NCBI GenBank assembly: GCA_948467735.1
Contig: CAOKFN010000043.1
Location: 1 to 40,294 of the forward strand
DNA length: 40,294 bases
Direction of reading: 5' to 3'
DNA from: an uncultured bacterium
GTDB taxonomy: Bacteria; Bacillota; Clostridia; Lachnospirales; Lachnospiraceae
Shown: one piece after another, positions 8,323 to 17,010 of the stretch
Position numbering within the stretch: position 1 is the stretch's first letter
Layout of the letters: each line of letters starts with the position of its first letter
Position numbers and translations under genes: made by a program
Notes under the pieces: generated by a model
What the model was told of the DNA's origin: nothing
Database searches by the model: none
The model's input: only the letters and a program-made list of their open reading frames with translations

Positions 8323-9987
8323 TTAAATAAATTTGTTTCTTTTTACCATTTGGACAAAATCATTATTGCTTCTTGTCTTTGAAAACATGTCCAAGATACG
8401 GTCGGCGGCTTCATCCGCCTTCATGCCGTTTAAGGCCTTGCGCATAATATTGATTGCCTCCAGCTCCTCCGCCGTCAGAAGCAGATCTTCCCTTCTTGTT
8501 CCCGATTTGGCCAGATCAATCGCCGGGAAAATACGTTTCTCGGATAACTTTCTATCCAAAATCATCTCCATATTGCCCGTACCCTTGAATTCCTCATAGA
8601 TCACATCGTCCATTTTACTGCCCGTATCCACAAGCGCCGTGGCAAGAATGGTCAGGCTTCCGCCTTCCCGCATATTTCTTGCCGCGCCGAAGAATCTCTT
8701 GGGCATATGCAGCGCGGCAGGATCCAGACCGCCAGAAAGCGTGCGCCCGCTGGGAGGCACCACCAGATTATATGCTCTTGCCAGACGGGTAATACTGTCT
8801 AACAAAATGATCACGTCTTTTTTATGTTCCACGAGACGCTTTGCGCGCTCAATCACCATTTCGGACACTCTTTTATGATGTTCCGGCAGCTCGTCAAAGG
8901 TGGAATAGATTACTTCCACATTGGTGCCGCTGATGGCCTCCTTAATGTCCGTGACTTCCTCCGGACGCTCGTCAATTAAAAGAATCAGCATATGCACATC
9001 CGGATTGGTTCTCAAGATAGACTTGGCCACTTCTTTCAGCAAAGTAGTCTTGCCGGCCTTTGGCGGCGACACAATCATGCCGCGCTGTCCCTTGCCCACC
9101 GGGCTTACCAAATCCATCACCCTCATGGCCACACTGCATCCGGGGGTCTCCAGACGGATGCGCTCATCCGGGAAAATGGGCGTCATATTCTCGAATCCTT
9201 TGCGCTTTGCGGCTTCCTCCGTAGTATATCCGTTGATGGTACGGATGAACAGCAGCGCGCTGAATTTCTCCTGCTGAGTCTTAATGCGCTTGTTCCCTCG
9301 CAGAATATCGCCCGTCTTTAATCCGAAACGGCGTATCTGGCTGGGCGCCACATAGACGTCATTCTCTCCCGGCAGATAATTCTCACAGCGGATAAATCCA
9401 TATCCGTCGGGCATAACCTCTAAGATGCCGCTGGCCTCCTCGCCGCTGTCAAGCTCCTTGGGGTATGTTTTCTCGTCATAAACTTCATTGGAACGGATAG
9501 GACGGGGCGTCGGCGTCTCCCTAGGCGTCTGCGCCATAGTATCCGCCCTCAGCATTTGGCCGTCCGTTCTGGACGTCTCTTCCGCGTTTTGGGCCTGAGT
9601 ACTTTCATTCTGCACCTGAGCCTCCGCCCTGTAACTGCTTTCATTCAGAACCGCGCTTTGGGGACGCTCGCCGCGCTCCGTCCCCGGCGTACCGGATTTC
9701 ATATTAGTGACAACATTGCGCTTACGCATTGGCTTAGAAACACGCTCTCCGGTCTGCTGTTTCTCCTCACTCTTTATGGTACTGCCTTTTTTCTCACTTT
9801 GTACGGCACTTTCCTTTTTCTCGCTTTTCGCGGCGTTTTCCTTATCCTGACCCTCCAGTCTCTCATCTTCCGCCAGCATCGCTTCCACCAATTCTGCTTT
9901 TTTCATGGAAGATGTACCCTTCAGCCCGCGTACCTTTGCAAGCTCCCTTAACTGTACAAGTGCCAGTGATTCATACTTTTCTCTCAT
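8323..9987 (-). CDS. rho: Transcription termination factor Rho (554 aa)
   Basis: Rho is a hexameric RNA-dependent ATPase that ends transcription. The N-terminal Rho_N helical domain (LRELAKVRGLKG...KAELVEAML) is followed by a roughly 150-residue polar, low-complexity insert (about 45-200), then the cold-shock RNA-binding domain with GYGFIRCENY, and the RecA-like ATPase with P-loop SPPKAGKTTLL (near 308-318) and LLIDERPEEV. The insert makes it much longer than the ~420 aa of E. coli Rho; such inserts are common in Clostridia and Actinobacteria and can add RNA binding or drive condensation. A start at 9987 (MREKYESLALVQL) is chosen because AGGAGG precedes it; in-frame upstream ATGs lack such a site. 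Confidence 0.96.
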   Translation of the reverse strand: MREKYESLALVQLRELAKVRGLKGTSSMKKAELVEAMLAEDERLEGQDKENAAKSEKKESAVQSEKKGSTIKSEEKQQTGERVSKPMRKRNVVTNMKSGTPGTERGERPQSAVLNESSYRAEAQVQNESTQAQNAEETSRTDGQMLRADTMAQTPRETPTPRPIRSNEVYDEKTYPKELDSGEEASGILEVMPDGYGFIRCENYLPGENDVYVAPSQIRRFGLKTGDILRGNKRIKTQQEKFSALLFIRTINGYTTEEAAKRKGFENMTPIFPDERIRLETPGCSVAMRVMDLVSPVGKGQRGMIVSPPKAGKTTLLKEVAKSILRTNPDVHMLILLIDERPEEVTDIKEAISGTNVEVIYSTFDELPEHHKRVSEMVIERAKRLVEHKKDVIILLDSITRLARAYNLVVPPSGRTLSGGLDPAALHMPKRFFGAARNMREGGSLTILATALVDTGSKMDDVIYEEFKGTGNMEMILDRKLSEKRIFPAIDLAKSGTRREDLLLTAEELEAINIMRKALNGMKADEAADRILDMFSKTRSNNDFVQMVKRNKFI

Positions 9988-10094
9988 AAAATTCCTCCTG
10001 ATTTTATAAACATCATTAAATAAAACGGGGTTCACAGCCAGATTTTTCATTGACGTGCTTCCTTGATTCATGATTGAATATCATGTCTTACTCT

Positions 10095-10123
10095 ATTATA
10101 ATACATTTCCCACGAAATAGGAA
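10095..10123 (-). promoter_or_regulatory. Predicted promoter of rho
   Basis: On the minus strand a perfect TATAAT (10100-10095) is preceded at 17 bp by a weak -35 TTCCTA (10123-10118). It lies directly after the stop codon of the exopolysaccharide operon at 10127. A small inverted repeat catgat/atcatg (10069-10085) falls at the start of the leader. Confidence 0.5.
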
Positions 10124-10126
10124 GTC

Positions 10127-10771
10127 CTAAATTAAAAACTCTTGTTCTGCCTGCGGCAGATTCTTATTCCGCTTGCCGCACAGCTCCATCATTGCTCTAT
10201 CTTCTTCGGAATTTCCCGCCGCAGCAATTTCTTCCAGCGGTATACCCAGCCATTGACACAGCTTTCTGACGCCGCCCGCCTTATCTGCCTCTGCCGAAAC
10301 TATCTGTAGACAATTATTTTCTATATAGAATCTCGTATCCTCGCGGACAGGCAGACCCTTGAAAATATCCTCCGCCTCTTCCCTTTTCCACGGCCTGCGA
10401 TTGGGCCGAAGCAGTGTTATTTTATAGAGCCGCTCTTCATTTCTGTAGGCTAAGACGCGAAAACCATGCTTTTTCTTCCATGCCGCGAGATAGCCCAGCA
10501 CAGCTTCATCCATGTAGAAAAATGCTTCCCGCAGTTCTGAGCAGAATCCCGGCGGCAATTTAGGAACAGGCACACGTTTTCCCACTGTCCCGTCACCTTC
10601 CAGCCGAAGATGAGCCCCGCCGGAAAAAATTCCTCCTAAGAACAAATGCCGAATTTCGCGGCAGCGTCTCACGGCCTCCTCGTAAGGCAGCGTGGTGGCG
10701 AAAAAAAGCTTCGCCCCGGCTTTTACAAGCGCTTCCAGACCCGCCTTGACGAAAGCTGTATCGCCGCTCCC
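10127..10771 (-). pseudogene. HAD-superfamily phosphatase part of the radical SAM gene, out of frame
   Basis: This frame encodes the rest of a HAD domain whose first motif lies in the preceding frame. It reads GSGDTAFVKAGLEALVKAG, then LFFATTLPYEEAVRRC (motif II), and DKAGGVRKLCQWLG with GNSEEDRAMM (motifs III and IV, Cof-like). It joins the upstream frame only if one base is added in the G run on the minus strand (C run 10769-10772 on plus), where four bases are present and five would restore the frame. The domain is otherwise intact and shows no other decay. So this may be a recent mutation, a sequencing error, a phase switch, or a programmed -1 shift. The gene ends the operon, just upstream of the rho promoter. 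Confidence 0.75.
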
Positions 10772-11784
10772 CGCATGTTTTTCGCAGCGCCTGCCGAAGC
10801 TCCCTCCTCCAAAAGCAGCGTTCCCTCGATATCAAGAAATACGGCCTTGGGACGGCGGGGGATTCGGAACAGGGGATAATCGCCAAATATCATACGATTT
10901 ATAAATTCTCTCCTCCCGCCATAGGCAAGATAGCAGGAACAGAATTTTCGGCTGCATTCCGGTTCCGGAAAATAAATTTTCGGAACCGCCTCCCTGACCT
11001 GCTGTCCCGATATCATGTTGGCTCCGTTTTCACAGAATACCTCGCCCACGTCCTTCCAATGGGTTTTAAGCGCCTGACTGATATTGCAGGTGTGAAGCCG
11101 CCCGTCCCCTTCCACAAAGAGCCGTTCCCGGCACCTTGTCACATCGGCCGGAACCGGCGTCAGCTCCCTGATAAAGTAAGGATCGATTTCCCAAAATGCC
11201 TCCTTTTCTTCCTGTGTATAAGGCCGCTTTAAGCCGTCCATTTTGTTGACCCAAAGATATATCTCCTCCGGCAGCAGCGCCCTCAGCCGCAGCAGCAGCT
11301 CCAGATGCTCCGGCGCCCCCACGCTCCCCGCGCACAGTTTTACGCCGGCCGCCGCAAGCTGTCCGCATCGTGCCGCAAATTCGGAAGCCGTGGTCATTTC
11401 CGGATGGAAGGTTGCCCACAGCCTTAATTTCTCCAATACGCCCCCGGCCCGCACATACTCCTCAATGCTCTTTTCTATGGGAAAGCTTAAATTGGTCTGG
11501 GCCCCGACCGCGTCCGTCTCAGCCATCCTGCCGACCCTCCCAAGCCCCTCCCAATACCATGGATGAATCATCGCCTCGCCATAGGGCGTCACCATCAAAG
11601 CCCCCGCGCCTAAGACCGCAGCCTTCTCTTCATAGCTTTCGATAAAAGAAAACCATTGTTCTCTGTCCTTTCCAAGCTCCCGCTTGGACATGGGATGCTT
11701 GGAGAACGGACAATAGGAGCATTGATAATTGCAGCTTCTTAAACTGCCCCGATACAAAATCATACGTTTATCCACTATTTCCAC
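10723..11784 (-). CDS. STM4011-like radical SAM protein with start of a HAD domain
   Basis: A radical SAM enzyme binds a 4Fe-4S cluster through C-x3-C-x2-C, seen here as SCNYQCSYCPF near residues 18-28. The context LYRGSLRSCNYQCSYCPF, GEAMIHPWYWEGL and QTNLSF matches the STM4011 family. Later cysteines in GDGRLHTCN and ECSRKFCSCYLAYGG suggest an auxiliary cluster. From residue 309 the frame enters a HAD phosphatase motif I (VFLDIEGTLL, with the usual second Asp replaced by Glu), then runs out of frame after MRG and stops at 10723. The complete gene would span 10127-11784. The GTG start overlaps the preceding gene by 10 bp; a GTG at 11775 or the ATG at 11763 are alternatives. The substrate is unknown. 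STM4012 to STM4015 partners are not present in this window. Confidence 0.8.
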   Translation of the reverse strand: MEIVDKRMILYRGSLRSCNYQCSYCPFSKHPMSKRELGKDREQWFSFIESYEEKAAVLGAGALMVTPYGEAMIHPWYWEGLGRVGRMAETDAVGAQTNLSFPIEKSIEEYVRAGGVLEKLRLWATFHPEMTTASEFAARCGQLAAAGVKLCAGSVGAPEHLELLLRLRALLPEEIYLWVNKMDGLKRPYTQEEKEAFWEIDPYFIRELTPVPADVTRCRERLFVEGDGRLHTCNISQALKTHWKDVGEVFCENGANMISGQQVREAVPKIYFPEPECSRKFCSCYLAYGGRREFINRMIFGDYPLFRIPRRPKAVFLDIEGTLLLEEGASAGAAKNMRGAAIQLSSRRVWKRL

Positions 11785-14588
11785 AACCTCATTTTCTGAA
11801 TCAAACGTCCCCTGCGCCCCGCGTTCCTGAGAATGGATTGACAGGAAACCCTTCGTATTCTGCGATTATTGTACAGGAAACGAAGCAGAGTAATACTCCA
11901 AAGCATGGGCCAGAAGAAGAAAAATCTGCCCGCCTTAGGAAAGTTCAAGCGCATTTGATGATGAAATTCTCTGACATATCCGAGCAGTCCTCCGTTTCGC
12001 AGAGTCACCATACGCTCCGCGTCGGACCGTCCAAATTCTTCCGCCGTCAACACATCCGCCATAAATTCCTCCACGGCGGCTTCCTCCGAAGTCATCCTCA
12101 TCCACTGCACCGAATCTCTCGAAAGTCCCAGATACCCGCAGCAGACACTTGTCACCATATCCGAGAAGCCCTTGATTCCGCTCTGTCTTACCAGCGTCAA
12201 ATACTGCGCCTTCTCCTGTTCGTCAATTTCATGACTCCAGAACATCACCCAGTCATATAAAAGCTTCACTCCGAAGCCCGCCCTTAGAAAATGCTGCAGC
12301 ATGTGAAGCAGCAGTTCATAGGCATGATAGCCGGGTGCCAATACAGGCAGCTCCACTCCCATCACATCCGCCCGCACCACATGCTTTTGGCATTCGGCGA
12401 GCTTTCCCTCCAAATATTGATTTATTCTTTGATTGTCAAAGGGTTCCGCCAGCATGGTATGAAGCTCAACGGCAATCCCCTCCCCGGAAATAAATACCAC
12501 GTGATGCAGGGACGGCTGCCTTTCCAATACGGCGCATCCGCAGGCTTCCAGCACACGGCAGGCTTCCTCCAGCTTTTTGGGCTCCGTCAATAGCAAATCC
12601 ACATCCCCCGACTTGCGAAGCTCCGGCGTCGGATAATAGGAGGCCGTGCCCACGCCTTTTAACAGCACAATGGGAATCCCCGCCTTCTCCAGCCGGCCAA
12701 TCAGATACTTGCACAGAAACAGCAGATGATAGCTCTGCATCACCGCCTTTCTCGCCGCTGCCTCCGCTTTCCGCCGGACCTCTTCCGGAATCCCGTCTTC
12801 CCCTTCCATCCTGTCATAGAGAAGCGACAGCACCCCATGAGCATCCGCCATATGCGTAAATTTTTCCCAATCCGGCGCCTGTTCTCCCAAAGCGTCCTGA
12901 TCTCCCCGAAGCAGGGACAGCAGGCAGTCCCCTTCCACAACAGGCTCTTCGCCCGTGCTCTCTCCTTCGCCCCCGCTGCCCTTCCTTGAAAATTTCCTCC
13001 GCAGAATGCTCTCCGCCTTGCGCCGCAGAAGCCGAAATTCTTTTGTCCGGTGATATAACAGAAAATACACCAGATTAGTGACGCAGAAGCAGACCGCCAG
13101 CCTGAAAAAGCATATCCGCCACAGCTCTCCCAAACCCTCCCGGCTCCTCGGCCCGCCGCTCCACAGAATCGGCACATGCTCCAAACTTAAAAACGAAAGA
13201 TTCCGGCACATCCAGTCCTCTCCGAACCACAAAAGAAGGGTCACTCCAAAATACAGGGCATACCGCAGGAAATAACCCTTGGAGGATACCTTCAGCCGAT
13301 GCTTATACAGCATATAAGGCTCCACCCACAGAGAAGTCGTGACCGTGCTTATCATGGTTCCCAGAAAAATCCCCAAGGTTCCCATGTTCTGTCCCAGCAC
13401 AATAGAAACCCCCAGATTGATTGCCGCCTCCGCCAGCGACTTGTATCTGTCATAGCGAAACAGCCCCATGGAATCCCTGAATACCAGAGCCGCCTGCCGC
13501 ATGCCCGTCAGGTAGAAGTTCAGGCACAATACCAGCGTCACATCCCTTGAAAACACATACTGGGTTCCGAAGCTGATTCCCACAAAAATATCCACCAGCT
13601 CAAACAGGCAGATCGCCGCCAATCCAAACATCCACTGCCCCATAAAGAAAGAGGCCTCGAAAATCCGCCGGATCCGTTCCCTGCCCTCTTCCACCCCCAG
13701 ATTGCCCACGCTGGCGGTGATTCCCTGAAACATTTGATTCAGCACCTGACGCACGGAACCGATGATCAGAAAATAGTTGGAATACCTGCTGACGCTGAGA
13801 ATTCCCACCAGCGACGACAGAAGCAGATTGTCCGTATTGCTCACAATGACATTGCCGATTTTGTGCATCAGCATGGCGCGGATATTGCGGTAAATGAACT
13901 GCTTCTCTTCTTTGGGAAGCTCCCCCGCTTCCCTCTCTCTTAAATAGGGATACATCCTGTCCGCCTTACGGGAAATGCAGATATTGTTTGCCAGCGTACA
14001 GAAAATCATCACGGATACAAAAAGAAAGAAATTTCGCGTACACAAAAGAATTCCAATCTGCAGCACATTCTGCACCAGCAGAAATATGGTCTGGTAAAGC
14101 ACTCCGATATAGCTGAGCTGATGGGCGTCTATCAGGGTTCTCTTATAAATCAGCAGATAGGAAAGCACGGAATTCAGAAGATACATCAAATAGATTACCG
14201 TCAAATGCTCCACATGGGTCTGATTTTTGATCAGCACATCCATAAAAGGAATCACTAACAGCCCGCCTCCCAGCACAATGGCCGCCACAATCCTGTAAAA
14301 CCGACGATACATTCTCATCAGCGACTTCTGCTTTTCCACATTCTTTTCCGAAATCGGCTGATACAGCGCATAGGTAATCGCCGTTCCCACACCCAGCTCC
14401 GAGAGCGCCAGCACATTCAGAATATCCGTGAACAGCCCGTTAATCCCCACATAGTCCTCGCTGAGCGTATGGGTAAATATCACTCTGGTAACATACCCCG
14501 CCAGTATGGCCAAGGCTCTGGCCCCCATGGCCGCCGTGGTATTTCTGGCAGAGTATTCCGTTCTGCTTCTGCTCTGATTTTTCGTCAC
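11775..14588 (-). CDS. Wzx-like polysaccharide flippase fused to a nucleotidyltransferase (937 aa)
   Basis: Residues 1 to about 530 form a polytopic MOP/Wzx-type flippase (NTTAAMGARALAILAGY, VGINGLFTDILNVLALSELG; about 12-14 membrane segments), which would move lipid-linked glycan across the membrane. A charged linker near 535-560 (FSRKGSGGEGESTGEE) leads to a cytoplasmic domain of the NTP_transf_5 type (about 565-937) with IVLLKGVGTASYY and the acidic SGDVDLLL motif near 660-667. NTP_transf_5 proteins are frequent in capsule clusters, but their reaction is unsettled. Fusion to a flippase is unusual. The start is GTG at 14588 with GGGAGGGAG just upstream. It overlaps the radical SAM gene by 10 bp. 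Confidence 0.88.
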   Translation of the reverse strand: MTKNQSRSRTEYSARNTTAAMGARALAILAGYVTRVIFTHTLSEDYVGINGLFTDILNVLALSELGVGTAITYALYQPISEKNVEKQKSLMRMYRRFYRIVAAIVLGGGLLVIPFMDVLIKNQTHVEHLTVIYLMYLLNSVLSYLLIYKRTLIDAHQLSYIGVLYQTIFLLVQNVLQIGILLCTRNFFLFVSVMIFCTLANNICISRKADRMYPYLREREAGELPKEEKQFIYRNIRAMLMHKIGNVIVSNTDNLLLSSLVGILSVSRYSNYFLIIGSVRQVLNQMFQGITASVGNLGVEEGRERIRRIFEASFFMGQWMFGLAAICLFELVDIFVGISFGTQYVFSRDVTLVLCLNFYLTGMRQAALVFRDSMGLFRYDRYKSLAEAAINLGVSIVLGQNMGTLGIFLGTMISTVTTSLWVEPYMLYKHRLKVSSKGYFLRYALYFGVTLLLWFGEDWMCRNLSFLSLEHVPILWSGGPRSREGLGELWRICFFRLAVCFCVTNLVYFLLYHRTKEFRLLRRKAESILRRKFSRKGSGGEGESTGEEPVVEGDCLLSLLRGDQDALGEQAPDWEKFTHMADAHGVLSLLYDRMEGEDGIPEEVRRKAEAAARKAVMQSYHLLFLCKYLIGRLEKAGIPIVLLKGVGTASYYPTPELRKSGDVDLLLTEPKKLEEACRVLEACGCAVLERQPSLHHVVFISGEGIAVELHTMLAEPFDNQRINQYLEGKLAECQKHVVRADVMGVELPVLAPGYHAYELLLHMLQHFLRAGFGVKLLYDWVMFWSHEIDEQEKAQYLTLVRQSGIKGFSDMVTSVCCGYLGLSRDSVQWMRMTSEEAAVEEFMADVLTAEEFGRSDAERMVTLRNGGLLGYVREFHHQMRLNFPKAGRFFFFWPMLWSITLLRFLYNNRRIRRVSCQSILRNAGRRGRLIQKMRLWK

Positions 14589-14624
14589 GACACTCCCTCC
14601 CGGTTTTAGACACTTCTATGCTTC

Positions 14625-15626
14625 TCACAGTTCATAACCGCTCTTCTGCGGCAGTATCTGCCCGAAAGCCTCCTTAAGCCCCGCCTTTATCCGCTCGAAA
14701 TCCCCCGCAATCTGCCCGTCGTTGATGCAGATGATTTTCGCCCTCTGCTTCCTGATATCCGCCTCCAGCTTTGCGTTTTCCCCGGAAAGATTATAATAGC
14801 GAAAATCCTTGTGGATATTTTTCGCGCGGAAATTCCCCGTGAGCTTCTGCCACTCACGGAATAAATAGGGAGTCAGGTCGTTTTCACTTCTAAAACGATT
14901 GGCGGACATCCGCTTCAGAGCCTCGCCCTCCTTCTCCCAGATTTCCTCAAAAGTACTTTTTAAGAAAGGCGTCGGATTATGCACCGTATAGAAACCCGTA
15001 TACTGAGGAAACGCCATTTCCAGCACATTGTAAAAAAAATACAGCGGCGGATACCCGATTTTGAAATAATTCCCCGGCTGACTGCGCACATTCTCCCTTT
15101 TGTCAAAATATTTTGCAAGAACCAAGGAATTATTCAGATATAAATGAGACATGACCGGATTGGCAGGATTGGCAGGAATCGGCTGAAACGCCAGCATATC
15201 GCAGGGCTTTCCGTCCACGAAGAACGTCTCCGGCCCCGCCTTCCGTATCAGAAACATATCGTCGTTAAAATACACAAACCGTTCCGACAGCCCCTCTATT
15301 TTGTGCATATAAATCTCCAGCACATTGCTGTTGAACACCGGCAGGAATTCCTTGGGAATATAATCTTCATGGCGCACAATATGAAGCTTGGGATTCCCCG
15401 TATCCAGCCAGCTGGGAAGATGTCCCCATGTGATAAAATGAATTCTTTCCACCCAAGGAGCGAATTTCTCCACTCCCCGAAACCAAAACCTGAGAAGCTC
15501 CCAGTCCCGATACCGCTCCTCGCCGTCGTCCTCCTGTCCTCCGTCATGGGCATACGCGGCTCTTTCCTTTCGCCACGCTTTATCCTGCCCGTCCACCCAA
15601 GTCACCACAAAATCAATCCGCTCCAT
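14625..15626 (-). CDS. Stealth family sugar-phosphate transferase
   Basis: Stealth proteins are D-hexose-1-phosphate transferases that build phosphodiester-linked capsule polymers, related to GlcNAc-1-phosphotransferase. CR1 is seen as DFVVTWVDG (residues 4-12). CR2 spans LRFWFRGVEKFAPWVERIHF, NPKLHIVRHEDYIP and FVYFNDDMFL (near 117-124). CR3/CR4-like segments include HNPTPFLKS, RFRSENDL and ICINDGQ. The length of 333 aa is normal. The ATG at 15626 is preferred because the protein then opens directly with CR1; an in-frame upstream ATG at 15653 adds nine residues. The gene overlaps the end of the DUF4832 gene by 14 bp, so the two are probably translationally coupled. It implies a phosphodiester or sugar-phosphate decoration in the product. 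Confidence 0.93.
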   Translation of the reverse strand: MERIDFVVTWVDGQDKAWRKERAAYAHDGGQEDDGEERYRDWELLRFWFRGVEKFAPWVERIHFITWGHLPSWLDTGNPKLHIVRHEDYIPKEFLPVFNSNVLEIYMHKIEGLSERFVYFNDDMFLIRKAGPETFFVDGKPCDMLAFQPIPANPANPVMSHLYLNNSLVLAKYFDKRENVRSQPGNYFKIGYPPLYFFYNVLEMAFPQYTGFYTVHNPTPFLKSTFEEIWEKEGEALKRMSANRFRSENDLTPYLFREWQKLTGNFRAKNIHKDFRYYNLSGENAKLEADIRKQRAKIICINDGQIAGDFERIKAGLKEAFGQILPQKSGYEL

Positions 15627-17010
15627 TTTTACCCATACCCCATAACCATACATCTATTTCCTCATGGCCGCCCTGTTTCTTTTCGTTTCCCTCGTTCGCG
15701 CGCTCTTCGCCTTCCATGTACAAATGCCCCAGCACGGCCCTTCCCTCTTCATCCAAGGAATTGGCGAAACGAATCGCCATGCCATCCCGTTTTCTTTTGG
15801 CGGCTAGGAAGAAATCGCAGTCCGCCGGAACTATTTCCCATGCAAGCCGCCTTTTCTCCCCTCCGCGCCATCCCTTCATCTGCCATACCGGCCCCGGCGA
15901 GATATTTTTCCCCCCTCCTTCCGCCATTTCCAGCCAAAGCTCCGCCTCCTGATAAAATCCCCCGAAACCGATATTTTCCACTTCCACCTCCAGAATGCAT
16001 ATGTCGCTGCCTTTTTTAATAGAAATCGACGCTTTTCTCACCAAAAAGCGATACCCAAGATGCGCCCCGACATAATCATAGACGCTCCTGCCCGCCCAGA
16101 CCCCCTGCCCGGGATAAGGCATCCGTTTCCAGAGATTCAAGATCTCCGCATCATAAATTCTGTTCAGATAGCTCACCCCCATCTGCCGAAGGTCATGTAT
16201 CACCTCTTCCGGAGTCAGCCCCTCCACATATCCCTCTCCGTACACGGCTTCTCCCCCGTTAGGCGCGTATCGGGCAAGCTCATGCTCAAAATTCAGCTCG
16301 TCCTCTCTGGCCCATGGGACGTCCCAAGCGCTGTTTTCTTTCGCCCCGGAGCCAAACGTCCCCAGATTGCCTTCCGAGCCGAACATCCCGTCGTCAAAAA
16401 TCCCCATGGCTTCTCCGGGCAGGCTTTGATGCAGCATCCTCCACTGTGCCGGCCGCCTGACCGCCGGATAAATCCGTCCGCCGAAGTGATGCCGAAGCAC
16501 CCCCCCCATCTGCACCAGCTTTTCTTCATAAAGGAAACGGGAAGTATGCATCTCCCCCCAGCTTCCCACCAGCATTCCCTGATACACGAACACGGCCTCC
16601 TGCCGCTCCAGTACGCCGCACACCTGCCGTAAATGCCCCATTACCTGAGAAAAGAAAAACGGCTCCTTCTCCATGGCCTTTCCCTCACGATCATAGACGG
16701 CCCTCACAATACAGTCATACTTTCTCTCCGCAAAAAAATTCAGAATGCGCTCTATGCGATTCAGGGCTTCCTCGTCCAAATCCCTGTCCTGAAAAGCCCC
16801 GATATCAATTAAAATCAGCGCCAGCGTATCCTTTTTATCGATACACCATTCCAGCTCGTTAAAATCCGGTTCCTTATCCGCCCAAAAGGTATGTATCTGA
16901 TACCAGCCCCTTGCCGGATTAGAGAATTCCTCCACGTTCTCCGTCAAGTCCGCTTCCTCAAAATACCAGCCCCTCCTGCCCGGCCCCGCCTTACGAAATA
17001 TATTCTTCAT
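15613..17010 (-). CDS. DUF4832/DUF4874 domain protein
   Basis: The N-terminal FSNPARGWYQIHTFW (near 28-42) is the mark of DUF4874. The body (GSWGEMHTS, DDGMFGSEGNLGTF) fits the TIM-barrel-like region of these proteins, and a C-terminal beta-sandwich-like DUF4832 half follows (VRKASISIKKGSDICILEVEVENIGFG is split across its core). The fold suggests a glycoside-hydrolase relative, but no activity is established. No signal peptide is seen from the preferred start at 17010, so it would act in the cytoplasm unless exported otherwise. It overlaps the GT2 gene by 20 bp and the Stealth gene by 14 bp. In this operon it may take the place of the missing PelA hydrolase, which is inference. Confidence 0.85.
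   Translation of the reverse strand: MKNIFRKAGPGRRGWYFEEADLTENVEEFSNPARGWYQIHTFWADKEPDFNELEWCIDKKDTLALILIDIGAFQDRDLDEEALNRIERILNFFAERKYDCIVRAVYDREGKAMEKEPFFFSQVMGHLRQVCGVLERQEAVFVYQGMLVGSWGEMHTSRFLYEEKLVQMGGVLRHHFGGRIYPAVRRPAQWRMLHQSLPGEAMGIFDDGMFGSEGNLGTFGSGAKENSAWDVPWAREDELNFEHELARYAPNGGEAVYGEGYVEGLTPEEVIHDLRQMGVSYLNRIYDAEILNLWKRMPYPGQGVWAGRSVYDYVGAHLGYRFLVRKASISIKKGSDICILEVEVENIGFGGFYQEAELWLEMAEGGGKNISPGPVWQMKGWRGGEKRRLAWEIVPADCDFFLAAKRKRDGMAIRFANSLDEEGRAVLGHLYMEGEERANEGNEKKQGGHEEIDVWLWGMGKNGAD

Noticed and set aside
10593..10886. 97-residue minus-strand frame between the radical SAM and HAD frames
   Set aside because: The conserved HAD sequence continues in another frame. This one has no homology and is only the third frame across the frameshift.
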